Assembly: GCA_028753945.1 (NCBI GenBank)
Contig: JAPNXP010000008.1
Coordinates: 2,852,001-2,916,000 of the forward strand
Length of the DNA: 64,000 nt
Source: Hexactinellida sp. DTS-2022
Taxonomy: Eukaryota > Porifera > Hexactinellida
Reading direction: 5' to 3'
Shown: positions 45,069-56,736 of the stretch, piece by piece
How positions within the stretch are numbered: position 1 is the stretch's first letter
Layout: each line of letters opens with the position of its first letter
The notes under the pieces: generated by a model
The model's input: the letters and a program-made list of their open reading frames with translations, nothing else
What the model was told of the DNA's origin: nothing
Database searches by the model: none
Translations under genes and position numbers: made by a program

Positions 45069-45476
45069 TTTGTGGCGGTAGATGCGCGTGCAGAAAAGCG
45101 CGTTGGAAATGCACATAATTTTGTAGTTGTAACTGTGAGAAGCAATATTTAGTGGCATGGTACGAACCATAATTTTAGTATACCATTACAGTATTCACAC
45201 AATTCTCACTTTATTACATTTAGTAGTTAATCATAATAACCAATAAATGTATCTACCTTTTTAAGTGAGAATTAATCTAATCTAGAAACATGATATTCGT
45301 AATCAGCATGGAATTTCCGTTAATTAGAGGGGTCACATGACGATATTAGATTTAAAAAGTTTCCTTCACAACGGTGGAATGTTGAACATTCCATTTAAAA
45401 ATGATAGCAACCCTACCGAGTGATCCATCTTTCGACAGCGCACACTGTTCTGATAACGACTATGTATAAAATAACC

Positions 45477-45665
45477 TTATATGAAGTCATTTGACACGAG
45501 TTCGTGAATGCGGACTTTTGTCCGAATAATATTAAAGTGACCATTTTTAAAAAGCATGATGGAGGTCATAATGTATCCGGCGCAAGTGGAACCTACCAAA
45601 AATCGATTCCCAAGCAATGATCTGTACGTTGGAAAATTTGGTGCTTTGGTCCGGGATGTCCACAT
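45477..45665 (-). CDS. small unidentified open frame with one hydrophobic segment
   Basis: 62 codons from an ATG, not part of any repeat I could recognise. Hydrophobic run FLVGSTCAGYIMTSIMLF at about residues 22-39, with basic flanks, would make a single-span membrane protein. No family recognised. It lies about 0.5 kb before the first kinesin motor exon, on the opposite strand, inside the proposed intron. May be chance. Confidence 0.2.
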   Translation of the reverse strand: MWTSRTKAPNFPTYRSLLGNRFLVGSTCAGYIMTSIMLFKNGHFNIIRTKVRIHELVSNDFI

Positions 45666-45866
45666 CCATCCAAAATATGGGCTTCAGCTGCCCTACTATA
45701 AGTCACACGCTCTTTTGAAGTGGCACCAATAAATCAGGGGTAATCCATCAATTATAGATGTTTACTTTATTATAGATATGTGTTAGCACAAACTAATTTG
45801 TAAGCCATACATTTATTGATATTAAGAAAACCGATCATTTGTGTCAAAAATTCAGGGATCACACTA

Positions 45867-45997
45867 GTGATTTCAGGAAATCACTAAGGCTTTAATTAGG
45901 AATTCCACGAAATTCCTAGATATTTCAGTAAATTCGTGAAAATAGTGATTACGCGAAATCCCTGAATTTTTCAGGGATTTTGCATAATCACTGGTTT
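45867..45997. repeat. palindromic AAATCCCTGAA repeat, inverted relative of 20583-20740
   Basis: TAGTGATTTCAGGAAATCACT at the left and CGAAATCCCTGAATTTTTCA…AATCACTGG at the right; words pair internally. No clean target duplication. Confidence 0.55.
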
Positions 45998-46141
45998 CAC
46001 TATCTTACTGTAACATATACAGCCTTGTGTTTAATAATACAGATAAAAAATTTAAACCCTTAGCTTAAATGGAACAAGCTTAGATTGTCGATTAGCAAGC
46101 CAATGGACAAATTTTATGTTTATCTTATGTCAATATTTTAG

Positions 46142-46567
46142 ATAGAAGATAGGTTTGAGAACTCTAGTGTTACAGTAGCGGTACGTGTTCGCCCTTTTCT
46201 TCCTTATGAAATAGAACGCAATGTTCGATGCATCGTATCAATGAAAGAGAATGAAACATTGCTAGAACAAGATGGGAACAATTCTCTTGTTTTCTGTTAC
46301 GACTATTCATTCTGGTCTTTCAACCAGCTGAGTGATAACTATTCATCTCAGGAAGATGTGTATCGACAGTTGGCGAGACCTTTGTTGGAAAAAGCGTTAG
46401 AAGGATTCAACACCTGCCTGTTTGCTTATGGACAGACTGGGTCTGGAAAGAGCTACAGTATCACAGGGAACAGAGAACAACCGGGAATAGTACCTCGATT
46501 CTGTGGAGAACTCTTCTCCAGAATTGAGGATCTTCAGTTTAACACTGAAGATCCAGCCAATTACAAG
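46142..46567 (+). CDS. KIF14: KIF14-like kinesin, motor exon 1 (start of motor, P-loop)
   Basis: Acceptor ATTTTAG|ATAGAA and donor AAG|GTTTAT bound 142 codons in phase 0. Reads IEDRFENSSVTVAVRVRPF, then YDYSFWSF, EGFNTCLFAYGQTGSGKSYS (P-loop GQTGSGKS) and EEPGI-like EQPGIVPRFCGELFSRIEDL. YDYSFWSF, VYRQLARPLLEKALEGFNTC and PRFC.ELFS are characteristic of KIF14 in the kinesin-3 group. KIF14 is a nuclear/midbody microtubule motor needed for cytokinesis in vertebrates. The frame also reads a few codons into the intron before a stop. The coding piece upstream is uncertain (candidate at 15310-15528). Confidence 0.9.
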
Positions 46568-47159
46568 GTTTATGTTAATTTTATTATCCCATTAATTGTT
46601 TATTAGTCTGTTTTTAGAATTTCACTGCTAAGTTAGTTCTTTTCTAGTAATTTTTTATTTCAGAATAGGATTCATAATTACGGGGAGGAATTTCATTAAA
46701 TGGAAAATTTTAATTTACTACGTTTAGTAGAACCTGGTTCTGATAAATTTTGAAGTTCTTTTATAATTTTTGGAAATTGATGATGATTAATTGATCAAGT
46801 GCATATACGTATGTAGTATATCACAATATATCTTGAGTTTGGAAATTATTTTACCAAATTGACACGATAGAATGTCAGATACGTGTATATCAGTATATGG
46901 AATTCGCCAATCGAAAATAGTTATTTTGGCATGAAACACAATATCTTACTTTTTGAGTACTTTGCTTTATAGCGTCGTCTCCCCCTATTCCTGGGGATGG
47001 CCTGGTAGGTTCGATTTTCAATTCTCACCATCATATTAATAGATTTGTCTCAGCGATTCAACATTTTTGAATATTTAATGGCTATACAAATTGACAACTT
47101 TTTCCTTTATTCTTTGCCATATCATTATTGATTACATTAATCTTATACTTCTTTCATAG

Positions 47160-47582
47160 GTAGAAATATCTTTCTACGAGATATATAACGAACATATATA
47201 CGATTTGTTAGCCAGCCAGAAGATTCGCAAGGACCGCACACAGCTGCGTGTGAGGGAACACCCAGTACTGGGACCATACATAGAGGATCTAAGCACCTAC
47301 GTAGCTACTGGGTATAATGACGTGGAACATTGGCTGACACTGGGGAATAGGTACAGAGCGACTGCTGCTACTGGTATGAACGACAGATCTAGTAGAAGTC
47401 ACTCATGTTTCGTACTCGTGGTGACTCAGAATAGAGAGGTGGAGGGGGAGGAAGCTAGTAGAGTCAGTAAGATTAATTTAGTGGATTTGGCTGGTAGCGA
47501 GAGGGTGAAAACTTCTTTTACTAATACCGAACGTTTGCGTGAAGGGCAGAATATAAATAGATCTCTCCACACATTGGGGAAG
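47160..47582 (+). CDS. KIF14: KIF14-like kinesin, motor exon 2 (switch I and II)
   Basis: Acceptor TTTCATAG|GTAGAA and donor AAG|GTAAGT bound 141 codons in phase 0, after a 592-bp intron. Reads VEISFYEIYNEHIYDLL, REHPVLGPYIEDLSTYVA, YRATAATGMNDRSSRSHSCF (switch I NxxSSRSHS) and INLVDLAGSERVKTSFTN (switch II DLAGSE), ending INRSLHTLGK. REHP..GPYVE and ATAATGMND are shared with KIF14. All nucleotide-binding motifs are intact. Confidence 0.93.
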
Positions 47583-47970
47583 GTAAGTGAATATTCCTAT
47601 CTCTCTTTTTGTACTAAGGTCCTTTTCAGTCATCAATTTTAATTTCATTCGATATTTATTCGAGGTAGTGGTTCAAATATTTTTCAAACTGTAACTCATA
47701 ATGTCAATCAACAAAATTAATTTCCGATGTTGATGGTTAGCTATTCTAAAGCATGGAGTATCGATAGGATATGAAAGTTAAAGTTAAATTTTGATTGTGA
47801 ATGCGATGTTTTTTCAGATATTTAAAAGGAAATTTTTTGAGTGTTCTATTTACCTTAAATGTGCATTTAGTTTTAACAAAGTAGATCAGATTGCGTATTA
47901 TTTGTATAAAACCCGCGTGTTTGATAATTTAAAGGACGCATCTGATTATATCCTATCTGACGGTTGTGCC

Positions 47971-48150
47971 CAGGGTTTCATCCAGACGTCTGCGACGCGC
48001 ACCAGGCTCGTAATTTTGAAAGAAAACTTCCAGGCGTGCGAAAATCGATAGATGCTCCCATAGACATAATACAAATTGAGTATTTTAGGCGCGTGTGTGC
48101 GAGCTCAAACTTAATCTAGGCGCGCAGAAATTTGCCTAGATGAAAGCCTG
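47971..48150. mobile_element. hAT-like MITE (CAGG-TTTCATC ends), GTTGTGCC duplication
   Basis: Ends CAGGGTTTCATCCAGACG and CTAGATGAAAGCCTG, perfect 8-bp flanks GTTGTGCC at 47963-47970 and 48151-48158. GCGCGC-containing interior. A second member lies at 61217-61450. Confidence 0.88.
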
Positions 48151-48230
48151 GTTGTGCCAAAGCTCTTTCATTCATAGCGGACTTATTAGACTCTGAAACG
48201 GAACAGATGCAATTATTTTGACAAAATCTG

Positions 48231-49922
48231 GGCCCGTATTCACTAAGATTTAAGTGTGTACTTAAGTACATACTTAAGTACAAAACCTAAGTAACCTACT
48301 AAGTTGACTTAACCAGGGACTTCTTTAATATAGGGACTGTAAACTTCGTTTTACGGTAAAATTAGCGTAGGCCTAAAACAGTATTGTTACTTATTGATAT
48401 CCCGTAATCCGCTAATGCTAGACACAAGAAATGTATTATTGTCATATAGGAAGTCATATTTTGGGAGTCCAACGGTCATATTGGTTTATCGAAAATATTT
48501 GTGGAATGTAAGTTATGTGATTTTCACACCCTTCCATATATGGTAATATTGTTAAAATCTCGAGATTAGTTAGTTTTATACATATGAAATTTAGTATTGG
48601 CGAATGGGAAATGGGAATTCATATTTAAAGACTCAGTAGATCACATTGATATACCTAAGGCGTTCCCCTTAGCCTATATTATTATTTTGGCACTCTCCAC
48701 AGGAGGATTGCCCCAACCCTGTTTTGTAGTTTAGCTAATTCTTACCTATCAGATATCTGTAATTATGTTGTTTATTAAAAAACAACAAGGCTGGATTCGG
48801 TTAACCGGTTACCGTTGCTGACATCGGTTAACGGTTAGAGATTTTATTAACCAGTTAGCCGGTCTGTTGAATAACAGTAGAGTTATTGGGAAATTAATGT
48901 AGAAAGTATTAATTTTTTTTGAATTTTATCAGAATATGTAGTCCTAAATCCATTTCTCATCACCACTTAATACATTTTATTGGACAACATTGATTTAAAT
49001 ATAGATTTGAAAGAAACTTATCAAGATTTTTTAATAAACAACATAATGACAGATATCTGATAGGTAAGAATTAGCTAAACTACAAAACAGGGTCGGGGCA
49101 ATCCTCCTGTGGAGAAGTGCCAAAATAATAATATAGGCTAATGGGAACGCCTTAGGTAAATCAATGATATCTACTGAGTCCCTAAATATGAATTCCCATT
49201 TCCCATTCGCCAATAATATATTTCATATGTATAAAACTAACTAATCTCGAGATTTTAACAATATTACCATATATGGAAGGGTGTGAAAATCGCATAACTT
49301 ACATTCCACAAATATTTTCGATAAACCAATATGACCGTTGGACTCCCAAAATATGACTTCCTATATGACAATAATACATTTCCTGTGTCTAGCATTAGCG
49401 GATAACGGGATATCAATAAGTAACAATACTGTTTTAGGCCTACGCTAATTTTACCGTAAAACGAAGTTTACAGTCCCTATATTAATGAAGTCCCTGACTT
49501 AACTTATATGAATTTTCTTTTATTGACTCTTTAGACGTTGGTGTTTAATTAGAACATTGTATTATATTTCTAGTAGTACTTGCTTTACTTTAGGGGAAGT
49601 TTATGATTCTATTTTCAACATTTATTACTATTGATTGTAGTTTTCTAAAAGTTCTGTTTTTTCTCAAGCACACAAATCACAGGAACTTCATTGAAAATAT
49701 TATTTTTAAACTTAAAAGAATACAGCAATCTAATTAAATATAATTCAATAAATATAATTCAATTTCGTACTTAAGTACGTACTTAGTTATGTATGTACTT
49801 AAGTACAACAATATTTCTTAGAGAATACGACTTAAGTATGTACTTGACTAAGTACGTACTTAGTACTTAAGTATATACTTAGTACTTAAGTACTAAGTAA
49901 TCTTAGTGAATATGGGCCCAGG
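48231..49922. mobile_element. long foldback element with ACTTAAGTAC word arrays
   Basis: Ends GGGCCCGTATTCACTAAGAT and ATCTTAGTGAATATGGGCCC-like inverse. Arms of roughly 500 bp are almost perfectly complementary (for example GGCCTAAAACAGTATTGTTA at 48371 and its inverse near 49419). The subterminal zone is tandem AAGTACWTACTTAAGTAC. The loop region 48790-48880 has GGTTAACCGGTTACCG-type words. Coding capacity none. The right end is duplicated at 50690-50797. Confidence 0.85.
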
Positions 49923-50098
49923 ATAAATGGGCACCAGTGAATTTTCAACCATCGAATTTGAGAAAGTTGAAATAGCCATTAATTTGCCCTATAACTAACT
50001 ATCTAGTACATATCCATAATACTAGAAGTTGCGAATTCATATATCCTCGGTTATATGTAGCTTAATCAAATTTTTATACTATACTGATCCATACTAGC

Positions 50099-50416
50099 CA
50101 GAAAAAGTGAATTCACTATCTAAAATTATTTTTTCGAATAGTAACCTCAATTATAAAATGTTCCTTACTCTATTTAGCCGGGTTTGTATCTTTTCAAATT
50201 TTGATTTTTGGATTATAGTATTTTTCTAAAATATATATTTGGACATTTTAGTCGAAAAATTCATACTTTTCCCATTAACAAAAATATTTGCTCATTAAAA
50301 CATAAAAAGAGTTGAAAAACTAAAAGATACAAACCCGGCTAAATCGTGTAAGGAACATTTTATAATTGAGGTTACTATTCGAAAAGATAATTTTAGATAG
50401 TGAATTCAGTTTTGGC
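50099..50416. mobile_element. ~320-bp foldback with ~110-bp arms
   Basis: Left arm GTGAATTCACTATCTAAAAT … TTTAGCCGGGTTTGTATCTT; the right arm is the near-exact inverse (AAGATACAAACCCGGCTAAA … TTAGATAGTGAATTCA). No reliable target duplication read. Confidence 0.8.
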
Positions 50417-50689
50417 GCAGTATCTAAATAATAAAAAATTTGCTTTTTTGTGATTTTTTCAATAAGTTCATAATAATCATAGAAAACAACATTTGTGCCA
50501 GAAAAATCTTTTTTTTTTTTACATTATTAATTTTTTTTTTAATTTCCTCCAAAAGTGACCTCAAAGGTGAATTTTTTTGAAAAAATTTCGGATCCGTAAT
50601 CTAGCTATATTTACGTACTAAATATTATATTATATATCATATCTGGCGATTTGACCTTTATTTCCTTTTGCAACTTTGATCACTTAGTG

Positions 50690-50797
50690 TTGGCCCTTAA
50701 GTATGTACTTGACTAAGTACGTACTTAGTAATTAAGTATATACTTTGTATTTAAGTATTAAGTAATCTTAGTGAATACGGGCCCAGGATAAATGGGC
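50690..50797. repeat. duplicate of the right end of the 48231-49922 element plus its flank
   Basis: Repeats TACTTGACTAAGTACGTACT … AGTAATCTTAGTGAATACGG … CCAGGATAAATGGGCACCAG, which also occurs at 49833-49940, including about 20 bp of sequence outside the element. Confidence 0.75.
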
Positions 50798-51245
50798 ACC
50801 AGTGGCGTAACCAGTTAGATACCTGTGATTCCGTATCAGTGGCGCATGGGCTCATCGTGGTATGCTCGGGGTAGTCTCCTGCCTCTCTAGGGGTTTTGTA
50901 GCGATTAAAGCGATCGGGGTTCCCCGATGGGAACTGCAAGATTGGGGGCCTTCTTTGGACCTCTTCCCTGGCCATTGGGCTGCCTTTTCATCATGGTATC
51001 TCAAAATAGGATTTTTAATAAATCATGTCTAAAGTTCAATTTTATAATACCAAATTCTTGACATTTATATTCGCCGCATAGTTATTTGTTTTACATTTGG
51101 TATTTGCAAATTATTTGTAATTATTCATTCGTCAAATGATCCCCTGCACATGCTATTGTCAATGTTGACCAAAGAGCGCTATTCATCCGCTCCCGCTCTT
51201 GCTTCCTGATTTTTCCTGGTCCCACTCGCGCTCCTGGTTTAGAGC

Positions 51246-51682
51246 CAGGGGCGGCGCCATCCTTGGCGACCTAGGGGCGCCAATGGGGCTCCACATTTTT
51301 CTCTAATTTGTGACATTATTTAAAATTATGTCAGTGAAGACATTGGTAGAGGTTAATTGATAAAATTATATATTGTATGGTTGTTATGATTGTTCAAACA
51401 TCCAGGGCCGTGACTTCTTTTAGTCAATGTTATTTGCCCTAAATATATTATAAATGTGAACAACCATAGTCTTGCATTTATCTGTTTGTTATTTCTATTT
51501 AGTAGCATTCATAGTTCTAACTTAGGTGAAGATTATTCTATTAATCCTTAACAAGTCGTCTTAATCAAAATTGATGTTTATGATATTTTGATGTTGAATT
51601 AATTGAAAATTGGCGCCCCCTAAGGGGGACTCCTATCCTTTCACACATGGCGCCCCTTGGATCCCCCCTAGAGCCGCCCCTG
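51246..51682. mobile_element. hAT-like MITE with TTTAGAGC duplication
   Basis: Ends CAGGGGCGGCGCCATCC and GAGCCGCCCCTG, perfect 8-bp flanks TTTAGAGC at 51238-51245 and 51683-51690. An inverted partial copy of its right half follows directly at about 51697-51860, producing a large palindrome. Confidence 0.88.
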
Positions 51683-51951
51683 TTTAGAGCAGCTCGGAGG
51701 CGGCTCCAGGGGGGCGCCCCTTGTGAAAATATTGGAACCCCCTTAGGGGGCGCCAATTTCAATTTATTCAACATCAAAATATCATAAACATCAATTTTGA
51801 TTAAGACGACATGTTAAGGATTAATAGAGTAATCTTCGCCAGTTTATAATATGAATGCTACTGTCAGGTAACTAAGGTTACCTTAGTTTGTTAACGCATT
51901 TATCACTTAGTAGGTGATCTAGTAATCTATAGGCACAGGTAGATAAACTAA

Positions 51952-52300
51952 GGCCATATAAAATAAATAACTTGTTCATCATCCCCGTCCTTCCAAATTT
52001 TTACCCCCCATCCGGATATATTTTATTGTTATCTTATGAACATAATCGTACAGATATTAGCTCTAAACTTGTGTAAAGTACACTAATGCATAATTAGTCA
52101 TGTGTTTAGGGAATTTCTTTAATTATTTGGGGATTATCATGTGATTTTCTAATTTAATTTAATAATAATATTTATTGTTTGGCATTGGATAATGTTATTT
52201 GCATAATAATGGAAATAAAAAATAAAAATAAAATCCCGTCCGCCGTCCCTATTTTCTGAAAAAATCCGGATGATAAACAATTAATTTATTTTACATGGCC
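51952..52300. mobile_element. PIF/Harbinger-like MITE with TAA duplication
   Basis: GGCCATATAAAATAAATAAC … TTAATTTATTTTACATGGCC, flanked by TAA on both sides. Same family and orientation as 14887-15239. Confidence 0.82.
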
Positions 52301-52479
52301 TAATCGAAATTTACCAGAGATTATGATCCTTTGATTCACTGCTAGTTTCAAATGGTCCACAGAATGTTAAGGCTCATAATATGTGTTTGAGTAGAATCAA
52401 GGATATGCGGGCATTGTTTGAATTGTTGTAACAGGATTAAAAGTAAATTGTTGCAAATCATAGGTATATCACTACTTTC

Positions 52480-52567
52480 ATAATTTTTTTCGGTTAATTG
52501 GGATCTCCGCTTAATTGGGACAAGAGGCCTGGAACAAACGTGTCCCAATAAGCGGAGTAGACTGTAT
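52480..52567. mobile_element. remnant of a Tigger-like MITE
   Basis: GGTTAATTGGGATCTCCGCT and TCCCAATAAGCGGAGTAGAC are inverted and end …CTGTA. The left terminus is missing. The surrounding 52301-53969 holds no recognisable gene. Confidence 0.5.
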
Positions 52568-53969
52568 TGGTTATCGATAGCTGCAAACTGAATGGCCTTA
52601 TCAAAAATGATGTAGGTAGTCTCCTAAACGTAAACTCAAACCTCCCTTATTCGGGCACTGTCGCCCGGAGGGTGTCCGTAAATTGGAATTTTCCCGTATC
52701 TCAGAAATGCATTGGCTAGTGCATATAAACCCCAAAGTGTCTAATCCATATTTTCTAGATTCATTCAAAAATAAAAATTGATGATTTTAACGGGTTGTGA
52801 ATGATATAAGATATGTATTTGTTATATAATTTTTGCCATTAAACTCCATTAATGGTAAAATGAATACATGTTTATCTTGACTTCACACCAATAAGGCTGC
52901 CCGTATCTGGGTATCCCGGATCTCGGATATTTGAGTTTAGTTCTAGAATCTAGACAATTCATGATAATTCAGTCATAAATTATACTTTAGGTTAGTTGAC
53001 CAATTTATTATTTTCCCATGATTATTGATTATATTTCTTGAAATCAAAATTATAATATATATATGGTTCATAGTCATTAAGTAACCTACGTCGCGCCTTC
53101 GCTCATTTGGAAACTTTTTTTGAATATTACATCACCTAAGTTTTATAGCTAGTAGAACCAGTTTTGGCAATATTATTGACATCTGAGTATGTCAAAAAAG
53201 TATATATCCACTAATTTGCCGACAGTTCGATCCCAACTAAACTTTAATTCATCAAATTTTACACCGAATTGTTTGATATTAGTCAGATCTCAAATGATCG
53301 TAATCCATAAAGTCACTGGATTGGAAGCTAATCTCACAAAGGTTGCGTTTTCAGAAATTCAAGAGCTTCTCTATTATTCATGATGCTATATTTACTGAAG
53401 TGGTTTATTTATTTGCAAAATAAAGTGTTTAGAGCGCCTCAGTGTGGGTAAAAACACTTTTGTAATTTCAATATTAGTACAATATATAACCTACATTTTA
53501 AACAATACAGATTTGACGACACGACACGGCACTATATGTCCTATCACTTTGTAGATGTCGGGCCTAAATGATATTTTTAGTCCCAAACTGAAATACTGTA
53601 TAAGAAAAAGTCTCGGCCACGAAACAAAGTATGTTGAAATAATTCCAATCAATTAATTGATGTAGTTATATATATAGTTATAAAATATACCTGAAATCAA
53701 TCGATCAATCAATTTGTACATATTGTATTGCAATGAAACCTAGTCAATTTGATAAACCGCAAAATTTAATTCCTATTGTTCACATGCCGTTGGCATTCAT
53801 CACCATAACAACAAATTTGATGGTAATATATGATTTAATATTTGCATTCCTATGTTTAAAAATACGCTGAATTCAATGGAGGAAATGATTAAGTGATTAA
53901 GTTTACGAAAAAAGTATCCTATTTCTACCTAAATGCTCACTGAGGACAAGTGCAGATTATGTGCGTTTT

Positions 53970-54430
53970 TTTACAATTTTCTTCATTGCACTTCACAGCA
54001 ATGGCGTCACAGCTACGAACAAGGAGCTTACAGGTGCAAGCAGAAATCTCAAACAGTTATCCAACTTTTCCTACAGATTCAGCTCCTGGACTGTTGAAAG
54101 AGATTTCCTGTTTATCTCTTTTGCTTTCTTGAAGCACAGCCTATCAACCATTTTAACTACATAATAGTCCTCATATAGGGACAACCGTGGGTTCACTGCC
54201 TGCCAGATCTCAATCACATCCTTTGCTATCACTTTAGAAATATCATAGTCGTTCAAGTCCGGGTGGCTGTTTTGGAGAAATAACTGTACTGAATAACTTG
54301 ACGGTGGTTTGTAGGCTCTGTTTTATAACTTTTATTCAAAATGGAAGGCTGGCCACAAAACCTTTTTGTACTATCACTTCGCGTTTAAACACTCCACTGA
54401 CTGCATACTTGCGTTTTCTACCCATTTTAG
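53970..54430 (-). pseudogene. unidentified coding relic
   Basis: The minus strand starts MGRKRKYAVSGVFKREV near 54424. After stops it gives an open 61-codon stretch (54071-54256) with NDYDISKVIAKDVIEIWQAV and DRLCFKKAKEINRKSLSTVQ, then a Cys-containing tail in another frame. The composition looks coding and several frames join into one product, but I do not recognise the family. It precedes the broken MULE-RING copy 2. Confidence 0.35.
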
Positions 54431-54568
54431 GTAATATCTGAAAATATACACTGTTAAAATTTGTAAGAAAAGTATAATAAACTTAATAAACTTTATAGAA
54501 TGAGGCATTAAGTTTTACAATTAATTGGAAAATCTTTCAATCCTTTTCCTCAAAAACCAGTAAAAGCT

Positions 54569-56170
54569 ATGAATCTGAATTTTCTTGTGAGTTTTTATCC
54601 TCTTAAGTCCAAATTATCTAGATTAGTCAAAGATCAAAGTTCCAAAATTGACCTACCCTACTATACGTGTCCTAAACAGTTCAAGCAACTATGGACAGTG
54701 TTAGGTATATTTCATAAGCATATATTTCCAGCTATCGACTACCTCTTGACTAGTAAGAAAGAAGAATTATATGGAACAGTGATATTGAAAATATAGGAAT
54801 TACTCCCACAACTTTAACCTAAATTCTCCATGTCAGATTGGGAAAAGGCTGCTCAAAATGCGATAAAGGGTTGTATTAAGTTTTAACAACATTCTTCTAA
54901 GTGGATGTATGTTTCATTACAACCAGAGAATTATTGATCATATCAAGACACACAAACTTGTTCGGCTATACAAGAACCATTATGAAAATCGTCAATTCAT
55001 CAGGGCGACGACATTAGCTCTACCTCTTCTACCTCCTGAACTGAAAGAGCCAACTTTCAATCAACTTATCTTCTTGTCCCTACTTGTATCACCTACTCAA
55101 ACGTCAAGGATAGATGTACTAAAACGGTACTTGACAAGAAATTGGATTAAAAAAACTTCATCAATATACTAACTCCCTGTTTATCATTCAGAAGTGAATA
55201 CTAATAATGGCGCAGAAATTTATCACAAGAAGTTTAAGGCTTATATAAAAACACCACATCCCAGAATCTGGTCATTCATTAATGCTCTAAATAATATTAT
55301 TGTAGACTATGACACTGATCTACAAAGATTTCAAAATGTTATAGAAGTTACACGTGTCAGTGAACAAAAGTAAGAGATAAAGCTCAAGTTCGTGCTACCG
55401 CTAGAGATAGGCTAGAAACAGGGAAGATTTCTCCGTTGCAATATTGTATGCTGTTAGAGAAACTCTTGAAGACCTTTGTCCCGGTGAATAGCATAAATTC
55501 TGATTCAGAGAGTGACAGCGAAAATGAAAACTTGATAACTCCAAATCATCCAATATGTAGTGTATGTTTCCAACATCGTAGCGTGACTATCATGTTACTT
55601 CCTTCTCTGGGGGTGCTGTAAGCCACCTGTGGGGTCCAGGGGATTTGCCTCTGGAAGCTGACAACATTTGTCTCATAATTTGCAGATTCATCTAATTTTG
55701 AGGCAAGAAAGACAAATTAACTCCGATGCCACTCCCCTCTCGCGGCCCAACTACGTATGTACAATTGGAGATGTTTCTAAATAAGTATTATTGTTGTCAA
55801 TCATGTTATAATTTAGTGAATAAATAATCAGACTTTGTCCAGCCATGGGGGGAGGCAGATCGCATTGGACTAAACAAGGAAGAGTATTATGTAATTATTT
55901 GTAGACTTTTGAATTGCGATAAGTAGTGAAATACATAAAATATAGAATATTTTATGTTGTCGATATTCTGCCATTGGAAATTTTATGTAATCTCTTTTTG
56001 CTGAGCCAAAAATCTTGGTGTTGGGGGGGGGCTTGAGCCCCCCTTGTCCCCCCGTAGCGCCGCCACTGATAATTGTTGCCCTGCATGTAGCCAACAAATC
56101 GAAGAGTTAGGACAACAATGTCCCGTTTGTTGTTCCGCCATTGGACTCGATTTCAAATATTTAATTAATT
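54569..56170 (+). pseudogene. MULE-RING transposase copy 2, decayed and split
   Basis: Across frames the plus strand reads KIDLPYYTCPKQFKQLWTVL (first-Asp region, degraded), SMSDWEKAAQNAIKGC (second Asp), MFHYNQRIIDHIKTHKLVRL, NTNNGAEIYHKKFKAYIKT (Glu region), HPRIWSFINALNNIIVDYDT, an acidic linker, then CSVCFQHRSVTIMLLP. A 460-bp insertion (55606-56066) follows, then NCCPACSQQIEELGQQCPVC. Each block aligns with copy 1 at 22345-23900, including the C-terminal RING, showing that the transposase-RING fusion is a family trait. No FLYWCH finger and no CAATTGTTCG end arrays were found here. Many stops; inactive. Confidence 0.75.
55606..56066. mobile_element. hAT-like insertion splitting the RING finger of MULE-RING copy 2
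   Basis: The right end, read inverted, is CAGTGGCGGCGCTACGGGGG, a classic hAT-type terminus. The left boundary (after CTTCCTTCT) lacks the matching terminus, so it is truncated. RING codons resume at AATTGTTGCCCTGC. Confidence 0.6.
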
Positions 56171-56603
56171 CATAATGATAATAATATTTTGCTCCATTAT
56201 TTGATTATTTTATTACTTATGTTGTGTAGTTATTAGAAATGTTATCTTAATATATTATTATCCACTTATTATTTTAAAAAGAATTTCTCCTTTTAAACGA
56301 CATATTGTAATTTTGACATGTCATAATTTATAATAGTCTTAATAACCATTTTAACAACGCCACAAAGATGATATCGAGAAATCGGGTTTCGAGGTGATCA
56401 TCTCCATGAAATTATATATCGGTTGTCTAAATTTTAAATCTCTATCGCTAATGATCTAGTCAGGCGAACGTGTACGACCGACGCACATAATTAGGACAAA
56501 ACGATTTTAGAACTGTGCATCTTATTGTATAAACAATAGTATGGCCTTACTGTTGGGTGCAGGTAATGATCGCGATCGTATGGGCCGATTCTATGCTTTA
56601 GAA

Positions 56604-56736
56604 CAGGGGTCCGCGGACGGCAGTAGGGAGTCCGCAAAATCTCGAGATTTGTATTACGCGTAATGGGAGGGGGTCCGCATAGGGTTTAATATTTGTTATA
56701 GGGGGTCCGAGGTTGAAAAAAGGTTGGGAAACGCTG
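56604..56736. mobile_element. small hAT-like MITE
   Basis: Ends CAGGGGTCCGCGGAC and GGTTGGGAAACGCTG; flanks ctttagaa and ctctagaa match at 7 of 8. GGGGTCCG words repeated. No other element or gene recognised between 56171 and 57520. Confidence 0.65.

Larger units (their letters stand above)
44320..45140 (+). pseudogene. relic of a multicopy invertebrate ORF family with a CxC (tesmin-like) tail
   Basis: Reading: VQQVQLVERFTVILYDKASY, then VNEARKEMFCQEKTMERIPLT and DALLQQSKRFAYQSGI. After a frame change it reads RVPTPEAWG, an inserted MITE, GWTLDDKTQSWVPVWNSLP, then SKACSELVICSFKS and CGGRCACRKARWKCT. This order (LLERFVxLLYD, VNEARKxLF, PPTxxALLQHxKRAxYQ, WGW...PLWTTLP, CQELxxCxCKK, CRCxKAGLxCT) is that of an uncharacterised, much-copied protein family of marine invertebrates, presumably mobile or element-linked. 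The N-terminal part, with the usual GCDTTS motif, is mostly missing. Function unknown. A stop after SGI, a MITE and a 62-bp duplication disable it. Confidence 0.65.

Noticed and set aside
47791-48051. 86-codon open frame in a kinesin intron
   Set aside because: It runs into a MITE with an exact target duplication and has no conserved features.
53189-53383. 64-codon open frame
   Set aside because: No family, no neighbouring exons or splice context; indistinguishable from chance in AT-rich DNA.
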